41,478 nucleotides of DNA from Paracoccaceae bacterium (GTDB lineage Bacteria > Pseudomonadota > Alphaproteobacteria > Rhodobacterales > Rhodobacteraceae): NCBI GenBank assembly GCA_003332035.1, contig QOQI01000007.1:1-41478 (forward strand), given 5' to 3'. Position numbers and translations under genes: made by a program. The notes beneath the pieces were generated by a model. The model ran no database searches and was not told the origin of the DNA. It saw only the letters and a list, made by a program, of their open reading frames with translations. Shown here piece after piece: positions 1 to 9,173 of this stretch (positions are counted from its first letter, which is position 1; each line of letters starts with the position of its first letter).

Positions 1-22
1 GACCATCTGGTTATTTTTGGGG

Positions 23-57
23 AGGTGATCGACTTTCAGTCAGATGACGGATCACCT
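23..57 (+). terminator. Candidate intrinsic terminator of an upstream gene
   Basis: An 8-bp perfect inverted repeat (AGGTGATC at 23-30, GATCACCT at 50-57) with a 19-nt loop is followed by TTGCTTTA. It could end a plus-strand gene that lies before the window. The long loop and interrupted T-run make this a weak call. No coding region was supported in 1-146. Confidence 0.3.
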
Positions 58-146
58 TTGCTTTATTTCAATGGGGACTACTGCTCAATTGACCAAGACC
101 TTTCGGAATAGGGCTTTTATGCAACAAAATCCAAAAAATCAGAAAA

Positions 147-233
147 TGGTGCGGCCGAGAAGACTCGAACTTCCACTCCGGTTAAAGAACAGCGACCTCA
201 ACGCTGCGCGTCTACCAATTCCGCCACGGCCGC
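147..233 (-). tRNA. tRNA-Leu (anticodon GAG)
   Basis: The minus strand folds as a class II tRNA of 87 nt. The acceptor arms GCGGCCG and CGGCCGC pair, the D-loop region reads GGTAGACGC, and the anticodon stem CAGCG/CGCTG encloses the loop TTGAGGT with anticodon GAG. A long variable arm is present, and the T-arm contains GTTCGAGTC. The discriminator A and the CCA end are encoded in the DNA (plus-strand TGGT at 147-150). GAG decodes CTC and CTT leucine codons. The gene stands alone, divergent from lipB. Confidence 0.96.
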
Positions 234-261
234 ACACCGTGTCCTTAGTCTTTATCCTCTG

Positions 262-291
262 CTATTATTTTTGAAAAGATAAATCTTTCAA
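262..291 (-). promoter_or_regulatory. Candidate sigma70-type promoter for tRNA-Leu
   Basis: On the minus strand TTGAAA (291-286) is followed after 18 nt by TAATAG (267-262), placing a start site a little over 20 nt before the tRNA 5' end. The position suits a tRNA promoter, but the -10 match is only moderate and the region is AT-rich. The rest of 234-450 holds nothing else I can support. Confidence 0.35.
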
Positions 292-450
292 TTTAACAAC
301 TATAAAAAACCCAGTAATTTTTCTAAAGTAATTCCTAAAAATTAAAGTTTGTGTATATCTGTAAATAAAATAATCAGTTGTTCTTCTTTAAATATACTCT
401 GCCAGATTTACTTATTTAAAGGAAAGATTAACCTAGGAAAAAATTATAAG

Positions 451-1095
451 ATGGTTCAATGGGAAATTAGTGACAGCGAAGTAGATTATGATACCGCGCT
501 TGAGAAAATGGACAATCACGTAGGGAAAATGATCAGCGGCGAGGCTGGTGAAAAGATCTGGTTATTGGAACATCCTCCTCTTTATACTGCCGGAACCAGC
601 GCGGATAAAAAGGATCTTGTCGAACCAAATCGATTTCCTATTTTTGAAACAAAACGTGGTGGGCAGTACACTTATCATGGGCCCAGCCAACGAGTTGTTT
701 ACGTGATGCTCGATTTAAATAAACGAGGAAAAGATATCAAAAAGTTTGTCAAAAATCTCGAAGCATGGATTATCCACACACTAGCGGAATTTAATGTTGT
801 TGGCCAAAGCCGTAGTGGGCGTGTCGGGATATGGGTTGAAAGGCCTGATAAACCTAGGAGTAACGGCGGACTTCTAAAAGAAGAAAAAATAGCAGCAATC
901 GGCGTTCGCTTAAGAAAATGGGTAACTCTTCATGGTTTATCGATAAATGTTGATCCAGATTTGAGCCATTTTCAGGGTATAGTGCCTTGCGGCATTAAGG
1001 AACATGGCGTGACTAGTCTAGTAGATTTAGGTTTACCAGTCTCAATGACAGATTTAGATAATGCGCTAAGAAAATCTTTTTCTAAAGTATTTTGA
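451..1095 (+). CDS. lipB: Lipoyl(octanoyl) transferase LipB
   Basis: LipB moves the octanoyl group from acyl carrier protein to lipoyl domains of 2-oxoacid dehydrogenases and the glycine cleavage H protein, in the cytoplasm. The 214-residue product has the family signature [12 protein letters not shown] near residues 69-80 (GPSQ where GPGQ is usual). Lys146 in [12 protein letters not shown] and Cys180 in [12 protein letters not shown] match the catalytic Lys/Cys pair. The ATG at 451 is chosen over an upstream in-frame ATG at 349: AGGAAA lies about 11 nt before it, and the extra 34 residues are not LipB-like. It seems to be a single-gene unit between the tRNA and ctaD. Confidence 0.95.
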   Translation: MVQWEISDSEVDYDTALEKMDNHVGKMISGEAGEKIWLLEHPPLYTAGTSADKKDLVEPNRFPIFETKRGGQYTYHGPSQRVVYVMLDLNKRGKDIKKFVKNLEAWIIHTLAEFNVVGQSRSGRVGIWVERPDKPRSNGGLLKEEKIAAIGVRLRKWVTLHGLSINVDPDLSHFQGIVPCGIKEHGVTSLVDLGLPVSMTDLDNALRKSFSKVF

Positions 1096-1263
1096 AACAA
1101 TCTGATGAATATCAGCCTAAAAAGTCATACAAATTAATAAAAACAAACATTTTTTTTCATCTGCGGCAAATACGATCATTGCTGTTTCTGCTCCAGCGAA
1201 TTACATACAACTGGGAAGTCAAAAAAAACGAGTCACTGACTATAATATTATTAGGAGGCAAAT

Positions 1264-2937
1264 ATGGCAGACGCAGCCATCCACGGCCATGAACATGAAG
1301 ATCAGCGCGGATTCTTTACACGCTGGTTTATGTCAACAAACCACAAAGATATAGGTGTTTTATACCTTGTCGTTTCAGCACTGGTAGGGTTTGTTGCGGT
1401 AACATTCACGATTTACATGAGACTGGAATTAATGGAGCCAGGCGTTCAATTCATGTGTATGGAAGGAATGCGACTGACTGCTGCAGGCATCGGTGAATGT
1501 ACTCCAAACGGTCACCTATGGAATGTGCTAATTACTGGGCACGGCATTTTGATGATGTTTTTTGTAGTTATTCCGGCACTTTTTGGTGGTTTCGGTAACT
1601 ACTTTATGCCTTTACAAATTGGAGCACCAGACATGGCGTTTCCAAGAATGAATAACCTTTCCTTTTGGATGTATGTAGCCGGTACAACGCTAGCTATATG
1701 TTCCGTGCTGTCCCCGGGTGGTAATGACCAATTGGGGGCTGGCGTTGGCTGGGTACTTTATCCTCCACTGTCGGTAAACGAAGGTGGTATGTCAATGGAC
1801 CTAGCTATCTTTGCTGTGCACGTGTCAGGAGCGTCGTCAATATTAGGCGCTATAAATATGATTACAACATTCTTAAACATGCGTGCTCCTGGAATGACAC
1901 TATTTAAAGTGCCTTTGTTTTCATGGTCGATATTTGTCACCGCATGGTTAATACTTTTGGCACTCCCAGTATTGGCTGGTGCCATAACGATGCTTCTTAC
2001 AGATAGAAATTTTGGAACAACCTTTTTTGACCCAGCCGGTGGTGGAGACCCCATATTATACCAGCACATTCTTTGGTTCTTTGGGCACCCAGAAGTTTAT
2101 ATTATTGTTTTACCAGGCTTTGGACTAATATCGCACGTGATCGCCACATTTTCCAGAAAGCCTATTTTTGGCTATTTGCCAATGGTATGGGCATTAATAG
2201 CTATTGGCGCGCTCGGTTTCGTTGTATGGGCACACCACATGTATACCGTCGGAATGTCCTTAACCCAGCAATCATATTTTATGCTTGCAACCATGGTGAT
2301 TGCGGTACCGACAGGTATTAAAATATTTTCATGGATTGCCACGATGTGGGGTGGATCAATTGAATTCAAAACGCCCATGCTGTGGGCATTTGGTTTTTTG
2401 TTTCTATTTACGCTTGGTGGGGTTACTGGAATTGTTTTAGCCCAAGCAGGCGTTGATCGGGCCTACCACGATACATACTATGTGGTGGCACACTTTCATT
2501 ACGTAATGTCATTGGGAGCTGTTTTTACGATATTCGCAGGAATATACTTTTACTTCCCCAAAATGACTGGGAAAGTGATCCCAGAGTGGGCAGGTAAACT
2601 TCATTTTTGGACTATGTTTATAGGCTCAAATCTAACATTTTTTCCTCAACATTTCTTGGGTCGCCAAGGTATGCCTCGCCGTTATATTGATTACCCAGAA
2701 GCGTTCGCTTTATGGAACAAAGTTTCATCCTATGGAGCCTTCTTATCATTTGCTTCATTCGTGTTTTTCTTTGTAGTGGTAATTTATGCGATTGTTGCTG
2801 GTAAGAAAGAAACAAGGCCCAATCCTTGGAATGAGTATGCAGATACTTTGGAGTGGACTTTACCATCACCTCCACCCGAGCATACTTTTGAAATACTGCC
2901 AAAGCAGGAAGAATGGGATAAGTCTTCTGCTCATTAA
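1264..2937 (+). CDS. ctaD: aa3-type cytochrome c oxidase subunit I
   Basis: This is the catalytic heme-copper subunit of the terminal oxidase, in the inner membrane with about 12 helices. All ligands are visible: His93 (heme a), His275 with Tyr279 in GHPEVYI (CuB and the cross-linked Tyr), His324/His325 in WAHHMYTVG (CuB), and His410/His412 in AHFHYVM (heme a3 and heme a). Proton-channel residues Asp123 (D channel), Lys353 (K channel) and Glu277 are kept, about one residue off the Paracoccus numbering I recall. TTAGGAGG sits just before the ATG. No ctaB, ctaC, ctaE or ctaG is present here, so the other subunits must lie elsewhere. A strong terminator follows. Confidence 0.98.
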   Translation: MADAAIHGHEHEDQRGFFTRWFMSTNHKDIGVLYLVVSALVGFVAVTFTIYMRLELMEPGVQFMCMEGMRLTAAGIGECTPNGHLWNVLITGHGILMMFFVVIPALFGGFGNYFMPLQIGAPDMAFPRMNNLSFWMYVAGTTLAICSVLSPGGNDQLGAGVGWVLYPPLSVNEGGMSMDLAIFAVHVSGASSILGAINMITTFLNMRAPGMTLFKVPLFSWSIFVTAWLILLALPVLAGAITMLLTDRNFGTTFFDPAGGGDPILYQHILWFFGHPEVYIIVLPGFGLISHVIATFSRKPIFGYLPMVWALIAIGALGFVVWAHHMYTVGMSLTQQSYFMLATMVIAVPTGIKIFSWIATMWGGSIEFKTPMLWAFGFLFLFTLGGVTGIVLAQAGVDRAYHDTYYVVAHFHYVMSLGAVFTIFAGIYFYFPKMTGKVIPEWAGKLHFWTMFIGSNLTFFPQHFLGRQGMPRRYIDYPEAFALWNKVSSYGAFLSFASFVFFFVVVIYAIVAGKKETRPNPWNEYADTLEWTLPSPPPEHTFEILPKQEEWDKSSAH

Positions 2938-2952
2938 TTGTATCTGATAACT

Positions 2953-2990
2953 AAGGCCTCCAGTAAATTGGAGGCCTTATTCGTTCTTTC
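2953..2990 (+). terminator. Intrinsic terminator after ctaD
   Basis: A perfect 10-bp stem (AAGGCCTCCA at 2953-2962, TGGAGGCCTT at 2969-2978) has a 6-nt loop and is followed by the T-rich stretch ATTCGTTCTTT. It begins 15 bp after the ctaD stop codon. Confidence 0.85.
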
Positions 2991-3031
2991 TGCTTAATAC
3001 CGATAAGTCGGATTAATAAGAGCCACTTAAT

Positions 3032-3532
3032 ATGCCTTATATTATTAATAATGAAGTAACTTTAGGCAAGACAGCGACTATCGAACTTTGGCCCTATAAT
3101 TCACTTAAACCAAAAGGTTTTGTTTTCTTCTTAGGTACGACATTTACCCTAATCTCCATCCCGCTATTTAACGTGTTGGGAACCAAGGTATTTTGGGGGC
3201 TATTTCCCTTTTTATTTGTAACTTTGATGGGGATTTGGTTTGCTTTAAGAAGAAGCCTCAATGACCGACAAATTCTTGAACAATTGACGCTTTATAAAGA
3301 AGAGATTGTCTTGATAAGGCAGGATCCGAGTGGAAAACAAAAAGAGTGGGTTTGCTCTCCATACTGGGCTAAATTAAGAATCTACGAAAGAGAAGGACCT
3401 GTTACGAACTATATCACTTTGAGCGGAAATGGACGTGAGGTTGAGTTGGGTTCATTTCTAGGTGAAGAAGAACGAAAAGACCTTTTTGACGATTTAAATC
3501 GTTTGCTGAATAACTTAAACAGTAAAGCCTAA
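3032..3532 (+). CDS. DUF2244 family integral membrane protein
   Basis: The 166-residue protein matches my recollection of the DUF2244 family, whose function is unknown. Two hydrophobic segments lie at about residues 29-48 and 53-71. A charged domain follows, containing RRSLNDRQILEQL and, further on, ELGSFLGEEERK. The family often sits near cytochrome oxidase genes, and here it follows ctaD, although a terminator separates them, so it probably has its own promoter. The ribosome-binding site is weak (ATAAGAG). Its stop codon overlaps that of the convergent YqeY gene by 4 bp. The family call is from pattern memory. Confidence 0.75.
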   Translation: MPYIINNEVTLGKTATIELWPYNSLKPKGFVFFLGTTFTLISIPLFNVLGTKVFWGLFPFLFVTLMGIWFALRRSLNDRQILEQLTLYKEEIVLIRQDPSGKQKEWVCSPYWAKLRIYEREGPVTNYITLSGNGREVELGSFLGEEERKDLFDDLNRLLNNLNSKA

Positions 3533-3990
3533 TTCGATAAATTACTTTTAACTAAGGCACCAACCGCTCCAAAATCCATTTGCCCTGCATACTTACTTTT
3601 TAGCGCAGCCATGACCTTTCCCATATCGCGTATCGACTCAGCGCCTACCTTATCGATCGCTTCCGCCAGAGCAGAGTGAATTTCATCATCTGTCAATTGT
3701 CGGGGTAAAAACTCTTCTATGACTTTTATTTCGGATAATTCACGTTCAGATAGATCAAGCCTGCCCGCTTCTTCATATGTTTTAGCGCTTTCTTGACGCT
3801 GTTTCGTCATTTTAGCAAGTATGGCCAACACCTCACCATCTCCAACACCATTTTCCTTACCCTCCGTCCGAGCTGCAATATCTCGATCTTTGATTGCAGC
3901 GTTTATCAAACGAATTGTTGAAAGTCGTTCTGTGGATTTATCTTTCATCGCCTGCTTCATAGCTGCATTTATGCGAGATCGGAGTTCCAT
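3529..3990 (-). CDS. GatB/YqeY domain-containing protein
   Basis: The 153-residue protein has the YqeY pattern: an N-terminal MELRSRINAAMKQAMKDKS, then RLSTIRLINAAIKDR, a central EEFLPRQL segment, and a C-terminal three-helix region with KVMAALKSKYAGQMD. Related domains form the tRNA-binding tail of the GatB amidotransferase subunit. The role of the free-standing form is not settled; involvement in tRNA handling or amidation is inferred from homology. It is divergent from carA with about 146 bp between them, and convergent with the DUF2244 gene, sharing 4 bp at the stops. Confidence 0.88.
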   Translation of the reverse strand: MELRSRINAAMKQAMKDKSTERLSTIRLINAAIKDRDIAARTEGKENGVGDGEVLAILAKMTKQRQESAKTYEEAGRLDLSERELSEIKVIEEFLPRQLTDDEIHSALAEAIDKVGAESIRDMGKVMAALKSKYAGQMDFGAVGALVKSNLSN

Positions 3991-4136
3991 AGGATTAACC
4001 TTTTTTGATTTCGGAACGATCGGTACAAAAAAAATATGAACTTAGCAAGCGAATTTGAGTTAAAAACCTGCGAAGGCAATCTTGACCCTTCTTGTTCATA
4101 ATCATAGTTTGCGATCAAATAAGGTAAAGAGTCGCA

Positions 4137-5288
4137 ATGACAAACTCTATCCCATCAAAAAAGCCTACCGCTTGCCTTGCACTAGCAGACGGAACTTTAT
4201 TTTTCGGTAAAGGTTTCGGCGCAACTGGTGAAACAACCGCTGAACTTTGTTTTAATACGTCGATAACAGGATATCAGGAAATCCTTACTGATCCCTCTTA
4301 TGCAAGCCAAATTGTAACCTTTACCTTTCCGCATATTGGTAATGTTGGAGTAAATACCGAAGATTCTGAAGCTCAAGAACCAGCTGCCGAAGGTTTGATT
4401 GTTAAGTGGGATCCAACCCAGCCCTCAAACTGGAGATCATTGGAACATTTATCTGACTGGTTAAAAAAATATAATTTATTGGCAATGGGCGGAGTTGATA
4501 CCAGGCGCTTAACAAGAGCTATAAGAATGTTAGGGGCACCACATGTAGCACTATCTCATAACTCAAATGGTGTGTTTGATACTGCAGACCTTATAAACAA
4601 AGCTAAAAATTTTTCCGGTTTAGAGGGCTTAGATCTAGCAAAAACAGTTACCTGTCAACAAACCTACAAATGGGATGAAATGCGCTGGGCATGGCCAAAA
4701 GGCTTCAAAAGACAAAAACAGGCGAAACATAAAGTTGTTGCCATTGATTATGGGGCCAAACGAAATATACTTCGATGTCTGTCATCTGCAGGTTGCGAAG
4801 TAACAGTTTTGCCTGCTTCATGTTCAGCAGATGAGGTTCTTGCGCATAAACCTGAAGGGGTTTTCCTATCCAATGGACCAGGTGACCCAGCAGCCACTGG
4901 TAAGTATGCTGTTCCAGTAATAGAGCAGTTATTAAAGAATACTGACCTACCGATCTTCGGGATTTGTTTAGGGCACCAGATGCTGGCACTTGCTTTAGGC
5001 GCTAAGACAATAAAAATGAGCCATGGTCATCACGGTGCTAACCATCCTGTTAAAGAGCATAAGTCTGGAAAGGTAGAAATCACATCAATGAACCATGGCT
5101 TTGCAGTAGACGCTCAAACCCTACCTGAAGGTGTTGAAGAAACACATGTTTCGCTTTTTGATGGCTCAAACTGTGGAATAAAAATGTCAAATAGACCTGT
5201 TTTTTCTGTACAACACCACCCGGAGGCTAGTCCAGGTCCACAGGATAGCTTTTATTTATTCAATCAATTTGTAGCTACAATGGAATAG
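4137..5288 (+). CDS. carA: Carbamoyl-phosphate synthase small subunit
   Basis: CarA hydrolyses glutamine and passes ammonia to CarB for carbamoyl phosphate, feeding pyrimidine and arginine synthesis. The 383-residue protein has the CPSase small-chain N-domain (GTLFFGKGFGATGET, then STSITGYQEILTDPSY-like positions near 35-60) and a C-terminal class I glutamine amidotransferase domain. The nucleophile Cys277 lies in GICLGHQM, and His361/Glu363 lie in QHHPEASPGP. AAGGTAAAG precedes the ATG. carB is not adjacent, as I recall for many alphaproteobacteria. No attenuator or leader peptide was recognised upstream. Confidence 0.97.
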   Translation: MTNSIPSKKPTACLALADGTLFFGKGFGATGETTAELCFNTSITGYQEILTDPSYASQIVTFTFPHIGNVGVNTEDSEAQEPAAEGLIVKWDPTQPSNWRSLEHLSDWLKKYNLLAMGGVDTRRLTRAIRMLGAPHVALSHNSNGVFDTADLINKAKNFSGLEGLDLAKTVTCQQTYKWDEMRWAWPKGFKRQKQAKHKVVAIDYGAKRNILRCLSSAGCEVTVLPASCSADEVLAHKPEGVFLSNGPGDPAATGKYAVPVIEQLLKNTDLPIFGICLGHQMLALALGAKTIKMSHGHHGANHPVKEHKSGKVEITSMNHGFAVDAQTLPEGVEETHVSLFDGSNCGIKMSNRPVFSVQHHPEASPGPQDSFYLFNQFVATME

Positions 5289-5347
5289 AAATCATTTAAA
5301 ACTGATCTATGGTTTATATCTAATTAAAACTCACTTAAACGTTGGGA

Positions 5348-5992
5348 TCAATCTATCTTTAGACTGTCTTGTTTTAAGCGGGTTATGAACGCTATGGATA
5401 TATGATCTCTTAGCTTTTCTGAGGCTTCTTCAGAGCCCCCTTTAGCAATTGCAGTAACTATTGCCTGATGTTCTTCGACAGCGACTGCACCTCTGCCATC
5501 CGCAGCTAGAGAAGTTGTGGCCATAAGAGCCATCGACCGATGCACTAGATCTAACTGTTTGATCAAAAATCTATTGTGTGACGCCAAGTGAATTTGTTTA
5601 TGAAAGCGTCTGTTTGATCTCGCTAAAGCAGACGGATCAGAGATAATTTTGCGATCAGAATCTACCATATCTTGGAGTACTTTCACTTCTTCGATCGTAG
5701 CGTGTTTAGCTGCCAAATTAGCTGCTAACCCCTCCAATTCAGCTCTGACAATATAAAGTTCAGCCATCTGACTATGGTCTAGTGAAGAAACGATTAAGCT
5801 TCTACCATCCCTTGTTAACAACGACTGGGTTTCTAATCTCTGCAAAGCTTCACGGATTGGTGTCCGTGACACGCCAAAACTATCAGCTAAATCGCTCTCA
5901 ACGAGGCGATCTCCTGGTTTATAAATACCTATATCTATTGCTTCTAATATTAAACTATAGGCATCCTTGTTTTGTTGGCGAATTAATGACAT
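5348..5992 (-). CDS. GntR family regulator, FCD (FadR-like) subfamily
   Basis: The 214-residue regulator has an N-terminal winged helix-turn-helix with YKPGDRLVESDLADSFGVSR followed by TPIREAL (about residues 24-52), typical of GntR proteins. The all-helical FCD ligand domain follows (LYIVRAELEGLAANLAA, then NRRFHKQIHLASHN), whose His residues commonly bind a metal that holds a small carboxylate. The ligand cannot be read from sequence. GGGAAC lies before the ATG. It is divergent from the HAD nucleotidase at 6089 and convergent with carA, so the target may be itself or the divergent gene. Confidence 0.88.
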   Translation of the reverse strand: MSLIRQQNKDAYSLILEAIDIGIYKPGDRLVESDLADSFGVSRTPIREALQRLETQSLLTRDGRSLIVSSLDHSQMAELYIVRAELEGLAANLAAKHATIEEVKVLQDMVDSDRKIISDPSALARSNRRFHKQIHLASHNRFLIKQLDLVHRSMALMATTSLAADGRGAVAVEEHQAIVTAIAKGGSEEASEKLRDHISIAFITRLKQDSLKID

Positions 5993-6088
5993 TAAACGTT
6001 CCCATTAGTTGACCCAGATAAGCAAGCTTCCGGCGTAAAAGCAAGAAAAACAAATAAGATTAAAAAATAACACAGTGGATATTGAAAA

Positions 6089-6742
6089 GTGACAAATTTT
6101 GCTGAAATTGATTGCTGGATTTTTGATCTTGATAATACTTTATATCCAGCATCGACGGACTTGTTCAGTCAAATAAATGTAAAAATGTCAAATTACATCA
6201 TGAACCTTTTAGACGTTGATAAAATTGCAGCAGATAAAATGAGAGCGGAATACTGGAAAAAATATGGCACCTCTTTAGCTGGACTGATGCAAAATCACAA
6301 AGTGGACCCAGAAGATTTTCTAAGCACTGTACATGATATTGATTTTTCCGCACTAGCTAAAGATCCAAAATTATTAAGTGCATTGAATAAGTTACCTGGA
6401 AGAAAACTGGTCTACACAAATGGAACCGTGCCTTATGCTCGTGAGGTCTTAAAATACCGAGGGTTACTTGATGCCTTTGATGAAATTTATGGTATCGAAG
6501 ATGCAGATTATGTTCCCAAACCTTTTTCCAAAGCATTTGAAATAATTTTTTCGAAAGCAAGTATCGTTCACAACAGATCTGTGATGTTTGAAGACGAAGT
6601 AAGAAATTTAGAAGTACCGTTTAAATTGGGCCTCAAAACTATTCTTGTGAGCGATATACAGTCAAACAAAGAATATGTTACTCATTCAGTAAAAAATTTA
6701 TCAGATTTTCTGCGACAGATTACCTTGAATCCTTTAAAATAA
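6089..6742 (+). CDS. HAD-family pyrimidine 5'-nucleotidase-like phosphatase
   Basis: The 217-residue protein is a haloacid dehalogenase-type hydrolase. Motif I is FDLDNTLYP (nucleophile Asp), motif II is VYTNGT, a conserved Lys lies in VPKPFSK, and motif IV is FEDEVRNLEVP. This arrangement resembles the yeast SDT1/PHM8 pyrimidine 5'-nucleotidases. The substrate is inferred from that resemblance. The start is GTG at 6089; an upstream GTG at 6075 runs into a stop. It is followed after 41 bp by the UbiH-type hydroxylase, probably in one transcript. Confidence 0.8.
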   Translation: MTNFAEIDCWIFDLDNTLYPASTDLFSQINVKMSNYIMNLLDVDKIAADKMRAEYWKKYGTSLAGLMQNHKVDPEDFLSTVHDIDFSALAKDPKLLSALNKLPGRKLVYTNGTVPYAREVLKYRGLLDAFDEIYGIEDADYVPKPFSKAFEIIFSKASIVHNRSVMFEDEVRNLEVPFKLGLKTILVSDIQSNKEYVTHSVKNLSDFLRQITLNPLK

Positions 6743-6751
6743 AAAAAATAA

Positions 6752-6774
6752 CCTAAATTTAAAGATAATTTAGG
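6752..6774 (+). promoter_or_regulatory. Hairpin overlapping the ribosome-binding site of the hydroxylase gene
   Basis: CCTAAATT (6752-6759) and AATTTAGG (6767-6774) form a perfect 8-bp stem with a 7-nt loop. The right arm overlaps the Shine-Dalgarno AGGGAG (6772-6777), 6 nt before the ATG at 6784. It could reduce translation of the downstream gene. A regulatory role is inference only. Confidence 0.4.
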
Positions 6775-6783
6775 GAGTATTGT

Positions 6784-7974
6784 ATGATAGAAACAGATGT
6801 GTTTATCGCTGGAGCCGGACTAGCTGGTTCGATAGCTGCCCTAAGCTATTCTAAAGCTGGAAGAAATGTAATTATCGCCGATCCATTCACTCATTCAGAT
6901 AATACAAAATTAGATTACAGGACTACAGCCTATCTTCAGCCTTCAAAATTATTCCTCGAAACACTGGGCGTTTGGGAGACTATTGAGGATTTTGCAATGC
7001 CGTTAGAGGTAATGAAAATAATAGATTCTTCCGGCACTCAAGAAGGGGACAAAATCAAAAGCCAGAAAGAATTTAAATCTGCTGAGGTTTCAGATTTACC
7101 ATTTGGATGGAATGTAAAAAACTCGTTGATGCGTAAAGCGCTTAAACATCTAATTGACTGTCAGATAAACTGTGAGTTGATGAATGGTACCAGCGCAGTA
7201 GATTTTGTAAGTAGAGATTCAGTAGCATATGTAAAACTTTCCTCCGGTAATACAGTAAAAGCAAAATTGGTTATCGCAGCGGATGGAAGAAACTCTATTC
7301 TCAGAGAAAAGGCTGGTATTTCTATAAAAACCCATAGGTTTGGACAAAAAGCTTTAGCTTTTGCTGTAACACATTCCATACCACATAAAAATATTTCAAC
7401 AGAAATCCATAATTCAGGAGGTCCTTTTACCCTTGTTCCATTACCAGATTATGAGGGCACACCTTCATCCGCTATTGTTTGGATGGAAAACGGTGAAAAA
7501 GCAAAGAAACTCATGGAAATGGAAATTAAAAAGTTTGAGATTGAGATGACAATAAGGTCTTGCAACATACTAGGACCATTAAAGCTTGTCAGTAATAGAA
7601 GCTTGTGGCCAATTATATCTCAAATCGCAGATAGAATTTATTCTCAAAGACTAGCTTTAATTGGAGAAACGGCGCACGTTGTTCCACCAATAGGCGCTCA
7701 AGGGTTAAACATGAGTCTAGCAGATATAAAATTTTTGAGTGACCTAGATAAAAAATATCCTGATGAGTTAGGAACAACTTACGCATTGGATCAATATCAA
7801 AAAAGCCGAATATCCGATATAAGGAAAAGAGTTATTGGCGTAAGCACTTTAAATCAAATATCTATTTCGGGAAATAAAGCTGTCCAAAACATTAGGGCCT
7901 TTGGATTGGAAAATTTATTCCAGATCGCTTCGATAAAAAACAACGCTATGAAATTAGGGCTAGGTTATAGATAA
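6784..7974 (+). CDS. FAD-dependent UbiH/UbiF/COQ6-family hydroxylase
   Basis: The 396-residue flavoprotein monooxygenase has the N-terminal FAD-binding GxGxxG (VFIAGAGLAGSIAALSYSKA), a central AADGRNSILREKAGI (the DG motif) and the C-terminal ALIGETAHVVPPIGAQGLNM (GD-type motif, with Glu where Asp is common). Family members hydroxylate the ubiquinone ring; which carbon this one acts on cannot be told. AGGGAG precedes the ATG, partly inside a hairpin. It probably shares a transcript with the HAD gene upstream and is convergent with the aminotransferase, with 2 bp between the ends. Confidence 0.87.
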   Translation: MIETDVFIAGAGLAGSIAALSYSKAGRNVIIADPFTHSDNTKLDYRTTAYLQPSKLFLETLGVWETIEDFAMPLEVMKIIDSSGTQEGDKIKSQKEFKSAEVSDLPFGWNVKNSLMRKALKHLIDCQINCELMNGTSAVDFVSRDSVAYVKLSSGNTVKAKLVIAADGRNSILREKAGISIKTHRFGQKALAFAVTHSIPHKNISTEIHNSGGPFTLVPLPDYEGTPSSAIVWMENGEKAKKLMEMEIKKFEIEMTIRSCNILGPLKLVSNRSLWPIISQIADRIYSQRLALIGETAHVVPPIGAQGLNMSLADIKFLSDLDKKYPDELGTTYALDQYQKSRISDIRKRVIGVSTLNQISISGNKAVQNIRAFGLENLFQIASIKNNAMKLGLGYR

Positions 7975-7976
7975 GC

Positions 7977-9104
7977 TTAAAGTACCTGGTCCAAAACTGA
8001 CGTTAACCGTTTAAATGTACCCTCCACATCGTAAAGTTTATCAAGGCCAAATAAACCCAATCTAAATGTTTTAAATTCTTCTGGCTCATCACATGCGAGT
8101 GGAACGCCCGCGGCAATTTGCATGCCTTTTGCAGCAAATTTTGATCCATTTTGGATATCATTATCTTGTGTATAGCTGACTACTACGCCGGGTGCTTCAA
8201 ACCCGTCCGCGGCTACTGATTTAATGCCTTTTCGCGATAAGTAATTACGGACTTTGTCTCCAAGTTCCCACTGCGCCAGTTTTAATTTCTCGTAGCCAAA
8301 TTCTCGAGTTTCTAAAACCGTATCTCTGAAGGCTCTTAGAGCATCTGTAGGCATGGTTGCATGATAAGCATGTCCACCATTTTCATACGTTTGCATTATA
8401 GAAAACCATTTTTTCAAATCTATTGCGAAGCTGTCGGAATTTGTTTTTTCAATTTTATCTACGGCTCTTTCGGATAGCATCACTAATCCAGCTGAGGGTG
8501 AGGCCGACCAACCTTTCTGGGGGGCAGAGATTAAAACATCAACACCACAATCTTCCATATCTATCCAGACACAGCCAGATGCAATACAGTCCAGGACCAT
8601 AAGAGCGCCAACCTCATGAGCAGCTGTGGAAATTTTCTTTATGTATTCATCGGGTAGAATAACTCCTGCCGATGTTTCAACATGTGGCGCAAAAACTATG
8701 TTTGGCCTATCTGTTTTTATTTTATTTACTACGTCATCTACCTCAGCAGGTCTAAAAGGCGCCACGGATTCATTTCCAATCATCCTAGCTTTAACCACCG
8801 TTGTTGTCCGAGCGTTTGCCGACGTCTCAAAAATTTGGCTCCACCTGTAAGAAAACCATCCATTTCTAATAACTAAAACGTCGGCATCAATACCAAACTG
8901 CCGAGCAACTGCTTCCATAGCAAACGTTCCACCACCGGGCACTAAAACTACTGCTTTTGAGTTGTAAACCTCTTTCAAGTTCAATGACAAATCACACATC
9001 ACCTGTTGAAATTCTTTACTCATATGGTTTAACGAGCGATCTGTAAAAACTACTGAAAACTCTTCTAATCCGTTAGGATCAATATTATCTAATAAAGCTG
9101 CCAT
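7977..9104 (-). CDS. Class V aminotransferase (alanine/serine-glyoxylate type)
   Basis: The 375-residue PLP enzyme is of the class V (small-subunit dehydrogenase/aminotransferase) fold. The glycine-rich cofactor loop is VPGGGTFAMEAVARQFG, a conserved VETSAG segment follows, the PLP-binding Asp lies in MVLDCIASG, and the Schiff-base Lys lies in SAPQKGWSASPSAG. Relatives include alanine-glyoxylate, serine-glyoxylate and 2-aminoethylphosphonate aminotransferases; the substrate is unresolved. GGGGAG precedes the ATG. It lies 69 bp downstream of two Lrp/AsnC genes in the same direction, which suggests control by an amino acid. Confidence 0.85.
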   Translation of the reverse strand: MAALLDNIDPNGLEEFSVVFTDRSLNHMSKEFQQVMCDLSLNLKEVYNSKAVVLVPGGGTFAMEAVARQFGIDADVLVIRNGWFSYRWSQIFETSANARTTTVVKARMIGNESVAPFRPAEVDDVVNKIKTDRPNIVFAPHVETSAGVILPDEYIKKISTAAHEVGALMVLDCIASGCVWIDMEDCGVDVLISAPQKGWSASPSAGLVMLSERAVDKIEKTNSDSFAIDLKKWFSIMQTYENGGHAYHATMPTDALRAFRDTVLETREFGYEKLKLAQWELGDKVRNYLSRKGIKSVAADGFEAPGVVVSYTQDNDIQNGSKFAAKGMQIAAGVPLACDEPEEFKTFRLGLFGLDKLYDVEGTFKRLTSVLDQVL

Positions 9105-9173
9105 TTTATACTCCCCAATGAAAACATGCTAATTTCAAATTTCAAAAAAAACAAACTTAAAAATTGTCACACG

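Noticed and set aside
44..274. Open frame across the tRNA-Leu gene
   Set aside because: It is antisense to a clear tRNA, and its residues (RPRRLELPLRLKN) are the usual artefact of translating a tRNA complement.
1241..1246. TATAAT box just before ctaD
   Set aside because: Transcription would begin at about 1253, on top of the ctaD ribosome-binding site, and there is no -35 match 17 bp upstream.
1092..1292. Small open frame overlapping the start of ctaD
   Set aside because: No ribosome-binding site or family resemblance; it runs into ctaD in another frame past a strong ctaD ribosome-binding site.
4082..4108. TTGACC with CATAGT as a carA promoter
   Set aside because: The spacing to the better CATAAT is 9 bp, and to CATAGT it is about 15; neither is convincing.
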